A stretch of DNA of 64,000 bases from Roseateles subflavus. Its GTDB lineage: Bacteria; Pseudomonadota; Gammaproteobacteria; Burkholderiales; Burkholderiaceae_C. Each line of letters starts with the position of its first letter. Within the stretch, counting starts at the first letter, position 1. Of the stretch, positions 1 through 9,460 are shown in pieces. The translations under genes and the position numbers were made by a program. The notes beneath the pieces are model-generated. The model was not told the origin of the DNA. It ran no database searches and saw only the letters and a program-made list of their open reading frames with translations. The stretch spans positions 744,001-808,000 of the forward strand of contig NZ_JASVDS010000002.1 of the NCBI RefSeq assembly GCF_030285365.1, in the 5' to 3' direction.

Positions 1-98
1 CTTCGGCGGGCCCCGGGATTGCTGCGTCTGTGGCGGCAATTGGCGGCGGTCAAGCCTGGCATCCACATCGCGACACCCGAGATTTGCAAGGAGACAGC

Positions 99-2810
99 AT
101 GTCCGCGCAGCCCCAGTCCCTCCCAGGCGCAGCCGCCCAAGATATCGACGCCCTCGAGACCAAGGAATGGCTCGACGCGCTGTCCGCCGTCATCGGTGAG
201 GAAGGAGGCGAGCGCGCCCACTTCCTGCTCAACACGCTGATCGACCACGCCCGGCAGTCGGGCATCGACGTGCCCTTCTCGGCCCACACGCCGTACATCA
301 ACACGATCCCGGCCGACCAGGAAGCCCGCTGCCCCGGCAACATCGAGATCGAGAAGCGCCTGCGCGCCTACATGCGCTGGAACGCCATGGCCATGGTCGT
401 GCGCGCCAACCGCCTGAACCCGGCGGACGGCGGCGACCTCGGCGGCCACATCGGCTCTTTCGCCTCCCTCGCGTCCATGCTGGGCGCCGGCTTCAACCAC
501 TTCTGGCACGCCGAGAGCGAGAAGCATGGCGGCGACCTGCTCTACATCCAGGGCCACAGCGCGCCCGGCATCTACGCCCGCGCCTTCCTGGAGGGCCGCC
601 TGAACGAGGCCCAGCTCGACAGCTTCCGCCAGGAAGTCGATGGCAAGGGCCTGTCCAGCTACCCGCACCCCAAGCTGATGCCGGACTTCTGGCAGTTCCC
701 GACGGTCTCGATGGGCCTGGGCCCCTTGATGGCCATCTACCAGGCCCGCTTCCTGAAGTACCTGCACGCCCGCGGCATCGCCGACACCGCCAGCCGCAAG
801 GTCTGGGCCTTCATGGGCGACGGCGAGATGGACGAGCCGGAAAGCCTGGGCGCCATCGGCCTGGCCGCGCGCGAGGGCCTGGACAACCTGGTCTTCGTCA
901 TCAACTGCAATCTGCAGCGCCTGGACGGCCCGGTGCGTGGCAACGGCAAGATCATCCAGGAACTGGAAGGCGAGTTCCGCGGCAGCGGCTGGAACGTCAT
1001 CAAGCTGATCTGGGGCAAGGGCTGGGACGAGCTCCTGGCGCGCGACAAGAGCGGCAAGCTCAAGCAGCTCATGATGGAGACGCTGGACGGCGACTACCAG
1101 GCCATGAAGGCCAATGACGGCGCCTACGTCCGCAAGCACTTCTTCGGCAAGTACCCCGAGACCGCCAAGCTCGTCGAGCACATGAGCGACGAGGAGATCT
1201 TCGAGCTGCGCCGCGGGGGCCACCAGCCCGAGAAGGTCTACGCCGCCTTCCACGCCGCCCACAACAACGGCACGGGCCAGCCCACGGTGCTGCTGGTCAA
1301 GACCGTCAAGGGCTATGGCATGGGCAAGGCCGGTGAAGGCAAGAACACCGTCCACCAGACCAAGAAGCTGACGGACGACGACATCAAGTACATCCGCGAC
1401 CGCTTCGGCATCCCCGTGCCGGACAGCGAGCTGCCCAAGCTGCCCTACTACAAGCCGGCCGACGACACGCCCGAGATGCGCTACCTGCACGAGCGCCGTC
1501 AGGCCCTGGGTGGCTACCTGCCCAAGCGCCGCGTGAAGGCCGACGAGAGCTTCGTCACGCCGCCGCTGGACACCTTCAAGGCCGTGCTGGAGCCCACCGC
1601 GGAAGGCCGGGAGATCTCCACGACCCAGGCCTACGTCCGCTTCCTCACGCAGCTGCTGCGCGACAAGGAGCTCGGCCCGCGCGTGGTGCCCATCCTGGTG
1701 GACGAGGCCCGCACCTTCGGCATGGAAGGCCTGTTCCGCCAGATCGGCATCTACAACCCCAAGGGCCAGCTCTACACCCCGGTCGACAAGGACCAGGTGA
1801 TGTACTACCGCGAGGACAAGGCCGGCCAGATCCTGCAGGAAGGCATCAACGAGGCCGGCGGCATGGCCAGCTGGATCGCGGCGGCCACGAGCTACTCGAC
1901 GAACAACCGGGTGATGATCCCGTTCTACGTCTACTACTCGATGTTCGGCTTCCAGCGCATCGGCGACCTGGCCTGGGCGGCGGGCGACATGCAGGCCCGC
2001 GGCTTCCTGCTGGGCGGCACCTCCGGGCGCACGACGCTCAACGGTGAAGGCCTGCAGCACGAGGATGGCCACAGCCACATCCTGGCCGGCACCATCCCGA
2101 ACTGCATCTCCTACGACCCGACCTTCGCGCACGAAGTCGCCGTGATCATGCACAACGGCCTGAAGCGCATGGTGGAGAACCAGGAGAACGTGTTCTTCTA
2201 CATCACGCTGCTCAACGAGAACTACCCGATGCCCGGGCTGAAGGCCGGCACCGAGGCGCAGATCCTCAAGGGCATGTACCTGCTGGACGAAGCCCAGGCC
2301 GGCAGCGCGCTGCAGGTCAACCTGCTGGGCTCGGGCACCATCCTGCGCGAGTCCATGGCCGCGAAGGAGCTGCTCGAGAAGGACTGGGGCGTCGGCGCCC
2401 ACATCTGGTCCTGCCCCAGCTTCAACGAGCTGGCCCGCGACGGCCAGGATGCCGAGCGCTGGAACCTCCTGCACCCGACCGAGGCCCCGCGCGCGGCCTA
2501 CGTCACCCAGCAGCTGTCCAAGACCAGCGGCCCGGTGATCGCCTCGACCGACTACATGAAGAACTACGCCGAGCAGATCCGTGCCTACGTGCCGGCCGGC
2601 CGTTCGTACAAGGTGCTGGGCACCGACGGCTTCGGCCGCTCGGACTTCCGCACCAAGCTGCGCGAGCACTTCGAGATCAACCGCCACTACATCGTCGTGG
2701 CTGCGCTCAAGAGCCTGGCCGATGAAGGCAAGCTGCCGCTGGCCAAGGTCGCCGAGGCGATTGCGAAGTACGGCATCAAGGCCGACAAGATCAATCCGCT
2801 GTACGCCTGA
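99..2810 (+). CDS. aceE: Pyruvate dehydrogenase E1 component, homodimeric type
   Basis: Thiamine-diphosphate-dependent decarboxylase that oxidises pyruvate and passes the acetyl group to the lipoyl arms of AceF in the pyruvate dehydrogenase complex. The product is 903 aa, close to the roughly 890 aa usual for the single-chain gammaproteobacterial type of E1. The ThDP/Mg motif starts GDGEMDEPE near residue 240 and ends at an NCN about 30 residues later. The ATG at 99 is chosen because AAGGAG lies a few bases upstream; an in-frame ATG at 30 would add 23 unlikely residues. It is the first gene of aceE-aceF-lpdA, with a 41-base gap to aceF. The 98 bases in front hold no visible regulator gene, and the promoter is probably outside the window. 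Confidence 0.97.
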   Translation: MSAQPQSLPGAAAQDIDALETKEWLDALSAVIGEEGGERAHFLLNTLIDHARQSGIDVPFSAHTPYINTIPADQEARCPGNIEIEKRLRAYMRWNAMAMVVRANRLNPADGGDLGGHIGSFASLASMLGAGFNHFWHAESEKHGGDLLYIQGHSAPGIYARAFLEGRLNEAQLDSFRQEVDGKGLSSYPHPKLMPDFWQFPTVSMGLGPLMAIYQARFLKYLHARGIADTASRKVWAFMGDGEMDEPESLGAIGLAAREGLDNLVFVINCNLQRLDGPVRGNGKIIQELEGEFRGSGWNVIKLIWGKGWDELLARDKSGKLKQLMMETLDGDYQAMKANDGAYVRKHFFGKYPETAKLVEHMSDEEIFELRRGGHQPEKVYAAFHAAHNNGTGQPTVLLVKTVKGYGMGKAGEGKNTVHQTKKLTDDDIKYIRDRFGIPVPDSELPKLPYYKPADDTPEMRYLHERRQALGGYLPKRRVKADESFVTPPLDTFKAVLEPTAEGREISTTQAYVRFLTQLLRDKELGPRVVPILVDEARTFGMEGLFRQIGIYNPKGQLYTPVDKDQVMYYREDKAGQILQEGINEAGGMASWIAAATSYSTNNRVMIPFYVYYSMFGFQRIGDLAWAAGDMQARGFLLGGTSGRTTLNGEGLQHEDGHSHILAGTIPNCISYDPTFAHEVAVIMHNGLKRMVENQENVFFYITLLNENYPMPGLKAGTEAQILKGMYLLDEAQAGSALQVNLLGSGTILRESMAAKELLEKDWGVGAHIWSCPSFNELARDGQDAERWNLLHPTEAPRAAYVTQQLSKTSGPVIASTDYMKNYAEQIRAYVPAGRSYKVLGTDGFGRSDFRTKLREHFEINRHYIVVAALKSLADEGKLPLAKVAEAIAKYGIKADKINPLYA

Positions 2811-2851
2811 TCCCATCCGCATAGCGCAACGAATTCAACGGAGACATCCGC

Positions 2852-4504
2852 ATGGCAATGCTTGAAGTGAAGGTGCCCGACATCGGGGACTTCAAGGACG
2901 TGGCAGTGATCGAGCTGCTGGTGAAGGTGGGCGACACGATCTCGGTCGACCAGAGCCTGGTGACCGTGGAGAGCGACAAGGCCTCCATGGAGATTCCCTC
3001 GACGCACGCGGGCGTGGTCAAGGAAGTGAAGGTCGCCGTGGGCGACAAGGTCAACGAAGGCAGCCTGCTGCTGATCGTGGAAGGGGCGGGCGCTGCGGCG
3101 GCTGCGCCTGCGACCGCACCGGTGGCGGCGCCCGCGCCTGCCGCGGCCGCTCCTGCGGCGGCTGCGCCTGCTGCACCGGCGGCCGGTGGCGGCCTGGTGG
3201 ACGTCGTGGTGCCGGACATCGGCGACTTCGACGAAGTCAGCGTGATCGAGGTCTTCGTGAAGGAAGGCGACACGATCCGCGTCGAGCAGAGCCTGATCAC
3301 CGTCGAGAGCGACAAGGCCTCGATGGAGATCCCGTCCTCGCATGCCGGCGTCATCAAGGCGCTGAAGGTCAAGCTGGGTGACAAGGTCGCCAAGGGCACG
3401 CTGCTGGCCGTGGTGCAGACCGCCGCCGGGGCGGCAGCGCCGGCGGCCAGTGCGCCGGCGGTTGCGCCCGTTGCCGCCCCTGCGGCTGCGCCGGCTGCCG
3501 CGCCCGTCGCGGCGAGCGCCAGCGCCGCGCTGCCCGCGCATGACCCGACCGCCAACAAGGGCCGCCTGCCGCACGCCTCGCCCACCATCCGCAAGCTGGC
3601 CCGCGAGCTGGGCGTGCCGCTGGACGAGGTCAAGGGCAGCGGTCCCAAGGGCCGCGTGCTGGAGTCCGATGTGCAGGGCTTCGTCAAGGCCGTGATGACC
3701 GGGCAGACCCAGACCGCGGCCCAGAAGGCCGCCGCGCCCGCGGGCGGTGCTGCCAGCGGTGGTGGCGCCTTCCCCGGCCTGCTGGCCTGGCCGCAGGTGG
3801 ACTTTGCCAAGTTCGGCCCCATCGAGCGCAAGGAGATGGGCCGCATCAAGAAGATCTCGGGTGCCAACCTGCACCGCAACTGGGTGGTGATCCCGCACGT
3901 CACCAACCACGACGATGCCGACATCACCGACCTCGAGGCCTTCCGCGTGCTCCTGAACAAGGAGAACGAGAAGAGCGGCGTGAAGGTCACCATGCTGGCC
4001 TTCATGATCAAGGCCGCCGTGGCCGCGCTCAAGAAGTTCCCCGAGTTCAACGCCAGCCTGGATGGCGACACGCTCGTGATGAAGCAGTACTTCCACATCG
4101 GCTTCGCGGCGGACACGCCCAACGGCCTCGTGGTGCCGGTCATCAAGGACGCCGACAAGAAGGGCATCGTCCAGATCAGCCTGGAGATGGCCGAGCTGGC
4201 CAAGAAGGCCCGCGACGGCAAGCTGGGCCCGGCGGACATGAGCGGCGGCTGCTTCACGATCTCGTCCCTGGGCGGCATCGGCGGGCGCTACTTCACGCCC
4301 ATCATCAATGCGCCCGAGGTGGCCATCATGGGCGTGTGCAAGAGCCAGATCGAGCCCAAGTGGGACGGCAAGGCCTTCCAGCCGCGCCTGATGCTGCCGC
4401 TGTCGCTGAGCTGGGACCACCGCGTGATCGACGGGGCCGCTGCGGCGCGCTTCAACGTCTATTTCGCCTCTCTGCTGGCCGACTTCCGCCGCATCGCGCT
4501 GTAA
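2852..4504 (+). CDS. aceF: Dihydrolipoyllysine-residue acetyltransferase (PDH E2) with two lipoyl domains
   Basis: Core E2 of the pyruvate dehydrogenase complex; it moves acetyl groups from E1 to CoA. The 550-aa protein has two lipoyl domains, with the DKA lipoylation lysines at K43 and K155, joined by long Ala/Pro linkers. A peripheral subunit-binding domain (starts HASPTIRKLA, about residue 241) follows, then the catalytic domain, whose active-site signature SWDHRVIDG places the catalytic His at about 523 and Asp at 527. The start at 2852 follows ACGGAGACATCCGC. The first lipoyl domain is nearly identical to the one at the front of the downstream lpdA product. Length and domain order fit betaproteobacterial AceF. 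Confidence 0.97.
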   Translation: MAMLEVKVPDIGDFKDVAVIELLVKVGDTISVDQSLVTVESDKASMEIPSTHAGVVKEVKVAVGDKVNEGSLLLIVEGAGAAAAAPATAPVAAPAPAAAAPAAAAPAAPAAGGGLVDVVVPDIGDFDEVSVIEVFVKEGDTIRVEQSLITVESDKASMEIPSSHAGVIKALKVKLGDKVAKGTLLAVVQTAAGAAAPAASAPAVAPVAAPAAAPAAAPVAASASAALPAHDPTANKGRLPHASPTIRKLARELGVPLDEVKGSGPKGRVLESDVQGFVKAVMTGQTQTAAQKAAAPAGGAASGGGAFPGLLAWPQVDFAKFGPIERKEMGRIKKISGANLHRNWVVIPHVTNHDDADITDLEAFRVLLNKENEKSGVKVTMLAFMIKAAVAALKKFPEFNASLDGDTLVMKQYFHIGFAADTPNGLVVPVIKDADKKGIVQISLEMAELAKKARDGKLGPADMSGGCFTISSLGGIGGRYFTPIINAPEVAIMGVCKSQIEPKWDGKAFQPRLMLPLSLSWDHRVIDGAAAARFNVYFASLLADFRRIAL

Positions 4505-4584
4505 GCTCGCCCCACCGCAAAGAACCCCCACCGGGCCGGGCCTGCGCGTCATGAGCGCGCGGCCTGCCGCCCCAGGAGACAGAC

Positions 4585-6396
4585 ATGGCATTGCAAGAAG
4601 TGAAGGTCCCGGACATCGGCGACTTCAAGGACGTGGCCATCATCGAGCTGCTGGTCAAGGCCGGCGACACGGTGAAGGTGGACCAGAGCCTGCTGACCGT
4701 CGAGAGCGACAAGGCCTCGATGGAGATCCCCTCGACGCACGCCGGCGTGGTCAAGGAACTGAAGGTGAGCCTGGGTGACAAGGTCAACCAGGGCACGGTG
4801 ATCCTGATGCTGGACAGCGAAGGCGCTGCCGCGCCGGCGCCGGCTGCGGCCGAGCCTGCGGTGGCCCCGGCGCCGGCGCCGGCCCCTGTTGCCGCAGCAC
4901 CCGCGGCGCCGCTGCCCGCGGGCAGCTACAGCGGTGCCGCCGACCTCGAGGCCGACGTGCTGGTGCTGGGCGGTGGCCCGGGCGGCTACTCGGCCGCCTT
5001 CCGCGCCGCCGACCTCGGCCTGAAGGTCGTGCTGGTCGAGCGCTATGCCACGCTGGGCGGCGTCTGCCTCAACGTGGGCTGCATCCCGTCCAAGGCCCTG
5101 CTGCACGTGGCGGCGGTGATGGACGAGGTCAGCCACATGGCCGACCTGGGCGTCGATTTCGGCGCGCCCACCGTCAACATCGACAAGCTGCGCGGCCACA
5201 AGGAAAAGGTCATCGGCAAACTGACCGGCGGCCTCTCGCAGATGGCCAAGATGCGCAAGGTCACCGTCGTGCGCGGCTACGGCAGCTTCATCGACCCCTA
5301 CCACCTGAGCGTGGAAGAGACCACCGGCACGGCCCAGGACAAGACGGGCACGAGCCAGGTGGTGCGCTTCAAGAAGGCCATCATCGCCGCCGGCTCCGCG
5401 GCCGTGCGCCTGCCTTTCCTGCCGCAGGACGATCGCATCGTCGACTCCACCGGCGCGCTGCAGCTCCAGGGCACGCCCAAGAAGATGCTGATCATCGGCG
5501 GCGGCATCATCGGCCTGGAGATGGGCACCGTCTACTCGACGCTGGGCGCCCGCCTGGACGTGGTCGAGATGATGGACGGCCTGATGCAGGGCGCGGATCG
5601 CGACCTGGTCAAGGTCTGGGAGAAGATGAACAAGCCCCGCTTCGACAAGATCATGTTGAAGACCAAGACGGTCGGGGCCGAGGCCACGCCGGAGGGCATC
5701 AAGGTGCAGTTCGAGGGCCTGGACGGCACGAAGAGCGAAGGCGTCTACGACTTCGTCCTGCAGGCCGTGGGCCGCACGCCCAACGGCAGGAAGATCGCCG
5801 CCGACAAGGCCGGTGTGGCCGTGACGGACCGCGGCTTCATCAACGTCGATGTGCAGATGCGCACCAATGTGCCCAACATCTTTGCCATCGGCGACATCGT
5901 CGGCCAGCCCATGCTGGCGCACAAGGCGGTGCATGAGGCGCATGTGGCGGCCGAGGTCATCGCCGGCGAGCTGCTGAACGACGACAAGCTCAGGAAGAGC
6001 CAGTTCGACGCCCGCGTGATCCCCAGCGTGGCCTACACCGATCCGGAAGTGGCCTGGGTGGGCCTCACCGAGGAGCAGGCCAAGGCACAGGGTGTCAAGG
6101 TCAAGAAGGGCTTGTTCCCGTGGGCCGCCTCGGGCCGCGCCATCGCCAACGGCCGCGACGAGGGCTTCACCAAGCTGCTGTTCGATGAGGAGACGCACCG
6201 CATCGTCGGCGGCGGCATCGTCGGCACGCATGCCGGCGACATGATCGGCGAGATCGCCCTGGCCATCGAGATGGGCGCCGACGCCGTGGACATCGGCAAG
6301 ACCATCCACCCGCACCCGACGCTCGGCGAGAGCATCGGCATGGCCGCCGAGGTGGCGCATGGCAGCTGCACGGACGTGCCGCCGGCGCGCAAGTAA
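4585..6396 (+). CDS. lpdA: Dihydrolipoyl dehydrogenase (E3) with N-terminal lipoyl domain
   Basis: FAD enzyme that reoxidises the dihydrolipoyl arms of E2 and makes NADH. The 603-aa product is about 130 residues longer than ordinary Lpd because it begins with a lipoyl domain (lipoyl lysine K43) and an Ala/Pro hinge. The flavoprotein part follows: FAD-binding GGGPGGY near residue 130, redox pair Cys161/Cys166 in GGVCLNVGC, an NAD-binding GGGIIGLE segment, and the His577/Glu582 active-site pair in HPHPTLGE. Such lipoyl-E3 fusions are known in several betaproteobacterial PDH operons. SD AGGAGACAG precedes the ATG. This is the last gene of the operon, and a strong terminator follows 22 bases after the stop. 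Confidence 0.97.
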   Translation: MALQEVKVPDIGDFKDVAIIELLVKAGDTVKVDQSLLTVESDKASMEIPSTHAGVVKELKVSLGDKVNQGTVILMLDSEGAAAPAPAAAEPAVAPAPAPAPVAAAPAAPLPAGSYSGAADLEADVLVLGGGPGGYSAAFRAADLGLKVVLVERYATLGGVCLNVGCIPSKALLHVAAVMDEVSHMADLGVDFGAPTVNIDKLRGHKEKVIGKLTGGLSQMAKMRKVTVVRGYGSFIDPYHLSVEETTGTAQDKTGTSQVVRFKKAIIAAGSAAVRLPFLPQDDRIVDSTGALQLQGTPKKMLIIGGGIIGLEMGTVYSTLGARLDVVEMMDGLMQGADRDLVKVWEKMNKPRFDKIMLKTKTVGAEATPEGIKVQFEGLDGTKSEGVYDFVLQAVGRTPNGRKIAADKAGVAVTDRGFINVDVQMRTNVPNIFAIGDIVGQPMLAHKAVHEAHVAAEVIAGELLNDDKLRKSQFDARVIPSVAYTDPEVAWVGLTEEQAKAQGVKVKKGLFPWAASGRAIANGRDEGFTKLLFDEETHRIVGGGIVGTHAGDMIGEIALAIEMGADAVDIGKTIHPHPTLGESIGMAAEVAHGSCTDVPPARK

Positions 6397-6418
6397 GCCG
6401 CTGCGCTGATCGCCTGAG

Positions 6419-6456
6419 AAGGCCCGGACCGCTCCTGCGGTCCGGGCCTTTGTGCT
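6419..6456 (+). terminator. Rho-independent terminator after the pdh operon
   Basis: A perfect 14-bp stem (6419-6432 with 6437-6450) closes a 4-base loop TCCT and runs into TTTGTGCTT. It lies just after the lpdA stop and probably ends the aceE-aceF-lpdA transcript. Confidence 0.92.
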
Positions 6457-6624
6457 TCTGGTGCGGGCGATGTTCGCCCGGATCGCAGGCGGGCATGGCT
6501 AGCGCCGACCGTGCATTCCCTCGATGAACCCGCTCCGCCGGGGGGCCTCGCTGGCGACGGTGGTGGGGTGACGACCCGCTCAGGGGCCCGGGGACGGTGG
6601 GCCCCGCCGGCTCGCCAGGTCCCC

Positions 6625-6850
6625 ATGCGCCTGCGCGGCCATGCCGACTTCCTGTTCACCGACCCGGCCGAGGCGGACCACCTGCTGGCGGCGCTGGGCG
6701 CCGAGTCGAGTGCGCTGGAGGGGGGCGTGCGGCCCGGCATGGCGGCGTCGCCGACGCGGCACCTGATGTGCCAGCGGGACCTCGATCCCCACTGGCTGGA
6801 GGCCTTGGGTGGGGGCCGTGGACGAGGCCCTGCGGACGCAGGAGCCCTGA
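6625..6850 (+). pseudogene. Small ORF of unknown function, apparently frameshifted
   Basis: From the ATG at 6625 the frame shows strong G/C third-position bias (begins MRLRGHADFLFTDP). At about 6808, in the G-rich stretch TTGGGTGGGGG, the coding look moves to the +1 frame, which continues VGAVDEALRTQEP and stops at 6850. Joined, the two frames give a compact protein of about 75 aa. Either one G has been gained, making a pseudogene, or the G-run is a sequencing error or a slippage site. The ribosome-binding site is weak. I do not recognise the family. It sits between the pdh terminator and the convergent hydrolase gene. Confidence 0.4.
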
Positions 6851-6857
6851 GCGACGA

Positions 6858-7772
6858 TCAGCGCATCTGCTCATTCAGGAAGGCCAGCATCCGCGTCCGC
6901 GAGGCCTGCTCCGCCGCCGCGTTGCCGCCGACATGGACGCCCTGGCCCGGGTGCACGCCGTTGGGCACGTCCTTGCGCCGCGTGACAGGGGCCGTGGAAT
7001 CGAAGCCGTGGTACGCGCCCTCGTAGCGCTCGATGGCGATCGGCGCCGAGGCGGGGGCCCGGTCGGCGAGGGCCACGCAGGGGGCGGCGGGCGTCCAGTC
7101 GTCGGCCAGGCCCACCAGCAGCTGCAGCGGCGCGCTGGGCCGGTAGCCCCGCTTGAGCTCGGCATCGCAGCCGGGATAGAAGGCCACCAGCGCCCGGGGC
7201 CGCGGCCGGGCGGCGGCGACGTCGTCATGCGTCAGGTTGCTGGCGGACAGCACCGTGCTGCCGCCGTTGGACCATCCGAGCAGGACCAGGCGGTCGGCGT
7301 CCACGTCCTCGCGCTGCGCGAGCCAGGCGAGGGCGCCCAGGGCATCGAGGCGGCGGTTGGCCATGGTCACCGCGCGGGTGCCGATGCGCTGCGTGCAGAG
7401 CTCCGACTCGCCGCGTGCGGTGAGCGAATCCAGCACCAGCACATGCCAGCCCTGCTCGCGGAGCAGCCCGGCGTAGTGCCGCATGCGCGAGGCCAGACGG
7501 CCCTGCCGGTCGTACGGCCCGCCGCAGCCATGCAGCAGCACGAGGGCGGGGCGTCGGCCCTCGCCGGGAGCGGTAAACCAGAAGCCATCCAGTTCCAGCG
7601 GCCGGGCGCCGCGTGACTCGAGGCTGGGCACGAGGACCTGGACCGGCGCGCCGGGTGCGGCGGCTTTTGTGGAGGCAGGTGTGGCGGCCGGGGCCGCGCC
7701 GCCCGTCATCGGCGCCAGGGCCAGGGCGCACAGCAGGCCGGCAAGGCGCCGGCAGCGCCGTGCCATGCTCAT
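6858..7772 (-). CDS. Exported alpha/beta hydrolase, dienelactone-hydrolase-like
   Basis: The 304-aa product begins with a hydrophobic leader ending near GGAAPA, so export to the periplasm is likely. The fold signature is clear: an oxyanion-hole segment LLHGCGG, the nucleophile elbow GWSNGG, an acid candidate in LADDWTPA, and a C-terminal YHGFD histidine. This is the usual layout of the dienelactone hydrolase family. The substrate cannot be read from sequence; ester or peptide-like substrates are possible. The start codon overlaps the stop of the upstream cheY-like gene as ATGA, so the two are probably translationally coupled. A second Met two codons downstream could also serve as start. Confidence 0.85.
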   Translation of the reverse strand: MSMARRCRRLAGLLCALALAPMTGGAAPAATPASTKAAAPGAPVQVLVPSLESRGARPLELDGFWFTAPGEGRRPALVLLHGCGGPYDRQGRLASRMRHYAGLLREQGWHVLVLDSLTARGESELCTQRIGTRAVTMANRRLDALGALAWLAQREDVDADRLVLLGWSNGGSTVLSASNLTHDDVAAARPRPRALVAFYPGCDAELKRGYRPSAPLQLLVGLADDWTPAAPCVALADRAPASAPIAIERYEGAYHGFDSTAPVTRRKDVPNGVHPGQGVHVGGNAAAEQASRTRMLAFLNEQMR

Positions 7773-8203
7773 TCCACCAGGATGGCGCGGTGCTTCAGCG
7801 CCAGGTGGATCTTGTCGGCCAGGGTCTCCTTGTTGAAGGGCTTGACCACATAGCCACAGGCGCCGCCCTTGGCCGCACGCAGGATGTCGTCCTTGCGGCC
7901 CTCGGCCGTCACCAGCAGGATGGGGACCTTGCGCAGCGGGCTCTCGGCCGGCTTGGACTGGATGGCCTCCAGCAGCTCAAAGCCGTTCATCTCCGGCATG
8001 TTGACGTCACTGAGCACGAAGTGGATGGGCTCGCCGGACTCGGCCGAGAGCTCCAGCTGGCGCAGGGCCATCAGCCCGTTCTCGGCCTCCAGGATCTTCT
8101 TGAAGCCGATCTCGCGCAGCAGGCCGCCGATGATGCGCCGCATGGTCGAGAAATCGTCCACCACCAGAAAAGTGAAATCCTCGCGCTTGACCGTCGTCAC
8201 CAT
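7769..8203 (-). CDS. CheY-like single-domain response regulator
   Basis: A 144-aa receiver domain with no output domain. Conserved positions are visible: acidic pair D16/D17 (VVDD), phosphoacceptor D66 (LSDVNMP), T99 (VTAE) and K121 (VVKPF). The sequence is close to chemotaxis CheY (DFSTMRRI, GYVVKPF), so motor control is the natural guess. However, there are no che, flagellar or kinase genes nearby and the partner kinase is unknown. The ATG at 8203 is preferred to an upstream in-frame ATG because a GGAG lies about 9 bases before it and the extra N-terminal residues look non-coding. It is followed by the coupled hydrolase gene. Confidence 0.88.
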   Translation of the reverse strand: MVTTVKREDFTFLVVDDFSTMRRIIGGLLREIGFKKILEAENGLMALRQLELSAESGEPIHFVLSDVNMPEMNGFELLEAIQSKPAESPLRKVPILLVTAEGRKDDILRAAKGGACGYVVKPFNKETLADKIHLALKHRAILVE

Positions 8204-8548
8204 GGGTCGCCACTCCGAAAAGCAGAAGCGTAACGCGGGCCGGCGCCGCGCGCGGGGGCTGCGTCGCGGTCGCGAGCAAAAGTGCCGGGCCTTCGCCGCG
8301 GCAGCTGGCGCCGGCGCGTCGCCAGGGGGGCGGCGGGATCCCCCCGTGTGTCGCGGGGCCAACGCCCGGGCCCGGCGAGGGGGAGGGCAGGGATTTCCTG
8401 TCGCCTCGATGGAGCGGGCCCGCCCGGAGCGCGCTTCAGCCTCGCTACACTTGGCGGGGCCCGGTCATGGGCACACAAGAGGTAGCCCCGGCCTGGGGCG
8501 ACGGCGAGCAAGCACGGCCCGGTTCGACCGAGGCACTTGGGGTAGGGC
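8204..8548. other. Divergent intergenic region between cheY-like and J-like genes
   Basis: 345 bases that must hold the promoters for both flanking genes. It is very GC-rich with several short G/C palindromes. I see no convincing -35/-10 pair, no sigma-54 site and no plausible coding frame. Confidence 0.5.
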
Positions 8549-9460
8549 ATGAAGGACACGAGAACGCTGTACGAGCTGCTGGGGGTGCGACGGGAGGCCA
8601 CGGCCACCGAGATCCGGACCGGCTATCGACTGGAGCTGGATGCGCTCGAGGCGCTGCGCGCCACGCTGCCGAAGCAGGACTTCGACGACCGCGTGCAGCT
8701 GCTGCGCGTCGCGTACACCACGCTCAACGACCCGATTTCCCGTGCAGGCTATGACGCCGACCTCGACGCCGCCGCCAAGGCCGCAGCCGCGGGCTACGGG
8801 TCGGGGGCTCTGGCGACGATCGGGGGGCCGTCCGCCGGCACCCGTGCGGACGCGCTGGGCCTGCGCGCGGATGCCCTGGCGCTGCGTGCGGATGCCCTGA
8901 TGGCGCGAGCGGACATCGGCGCCGCCTCGGCCCGTCCCGACGGCCTCTTCAGCGATTGGCCGCCCGGCATGGCCCGCCTGCTGGGCTATGCGCTGCTGGT
9001 GGCGCTGCTGATCGGCGTGTCCATGGGCGTGTCCCGCTGCTCCACCAAGAGCGCCCGCGCCCAGATCGAGGCACGGGAGGCCCAGGAGCGCCGCGCCTCG
9101 GAACAGGCCGCGCTGCAGGACTACTACCAGACCCACGGCGTGCGTCCGGCCAACCGCGCCGAGATGGAGATGCTGGAGGCCGAGCGCCGCCGCCGCGAGA
9201 ATCTGGAGCGCCAGACCAGCGTGGACAACCAGCGGGCCGAGGAGCAGCAGCGCCGCATCGACGAGGAAAACCGCCGGCGGGGCGACGAGACGACCCGCGA
9301 GGTGCAGCGGGCCATGGCCGAGCAGGCCGAGGAGCAGCAGCGGCTGAAGTTCGAGGCCGAACAGCTGGCGCTCGAGATCTCGCTGACGAACAACGAATAC
9401 GACCGCAAACGCCTGCAGCTGCGCCTGAAGCAGCTCAAGGAGCGGATGAACACCCCATGA
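8549..9460 (+). CDS. Membrane protein with a degenerate J-like N-terminal domain and a coiled coil
   Basis: 303 aa. Residues about 5-70 resemble a J domain (TLYELLGVRREATATEI, then VQLLRVAYTTLNDP and YDADL). The HPD tripeptide needed to stimulate DnaK is absent, and the region between the predicted helices reads RLELDALEAL. An Ala-rich linker with three tandem RADAL units follows, then one transmembrane helix (about 145-165, LLGYALLVALLIGVSMGV). The long Glu/Arg/Gln-rich C-terminal coiled coil includes a KFEAEQLALEI segment. Function is unknown; loss of HPD argues for a scaffold rather than a DnaK cochaperone. The stop overlaps the next start (ATGA), placing it in one operon with a lipoprotein and a true J protein. 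Confidence 0.75.
   Translation: MKDTRTLYELLGVRREATATEIRTGYRLELDALEALRATLPKQDFDDRVQLLRVAYTTLNDPISRAGYDADLDAAAKAAAAGYGSGALATIGGPSAGTRADALGLRADALALRADALMARADIGAASARPDGLFSDWPPGMARLLGYALLVALLIGVSMGVSRCSTKSARAQIEAREAQERRASEQAALQDYYQTHGVRPANRAEMEMLEAERRRRENLERQTSVDNQRAEEQQRRIDEENRRRGDETTREVQRAMAEQAEEQQRLKFEAEQLALEISLTNNEYDRKRLQLRLKQLKERMNTP

Noticed and set aside
2687-4591. 634-codon minus-strand frame
   Set aside because: Antisense to aceF; repetitive Gly/Arg composition comes from the Ala/Pro linkers of aceF.
8850-8930. Tandem short repeats inside the J-like gene as a separate repeat element
   Set aside because: They encode the in-frame RADAL units and follow codon phase, so they are part of the protein.
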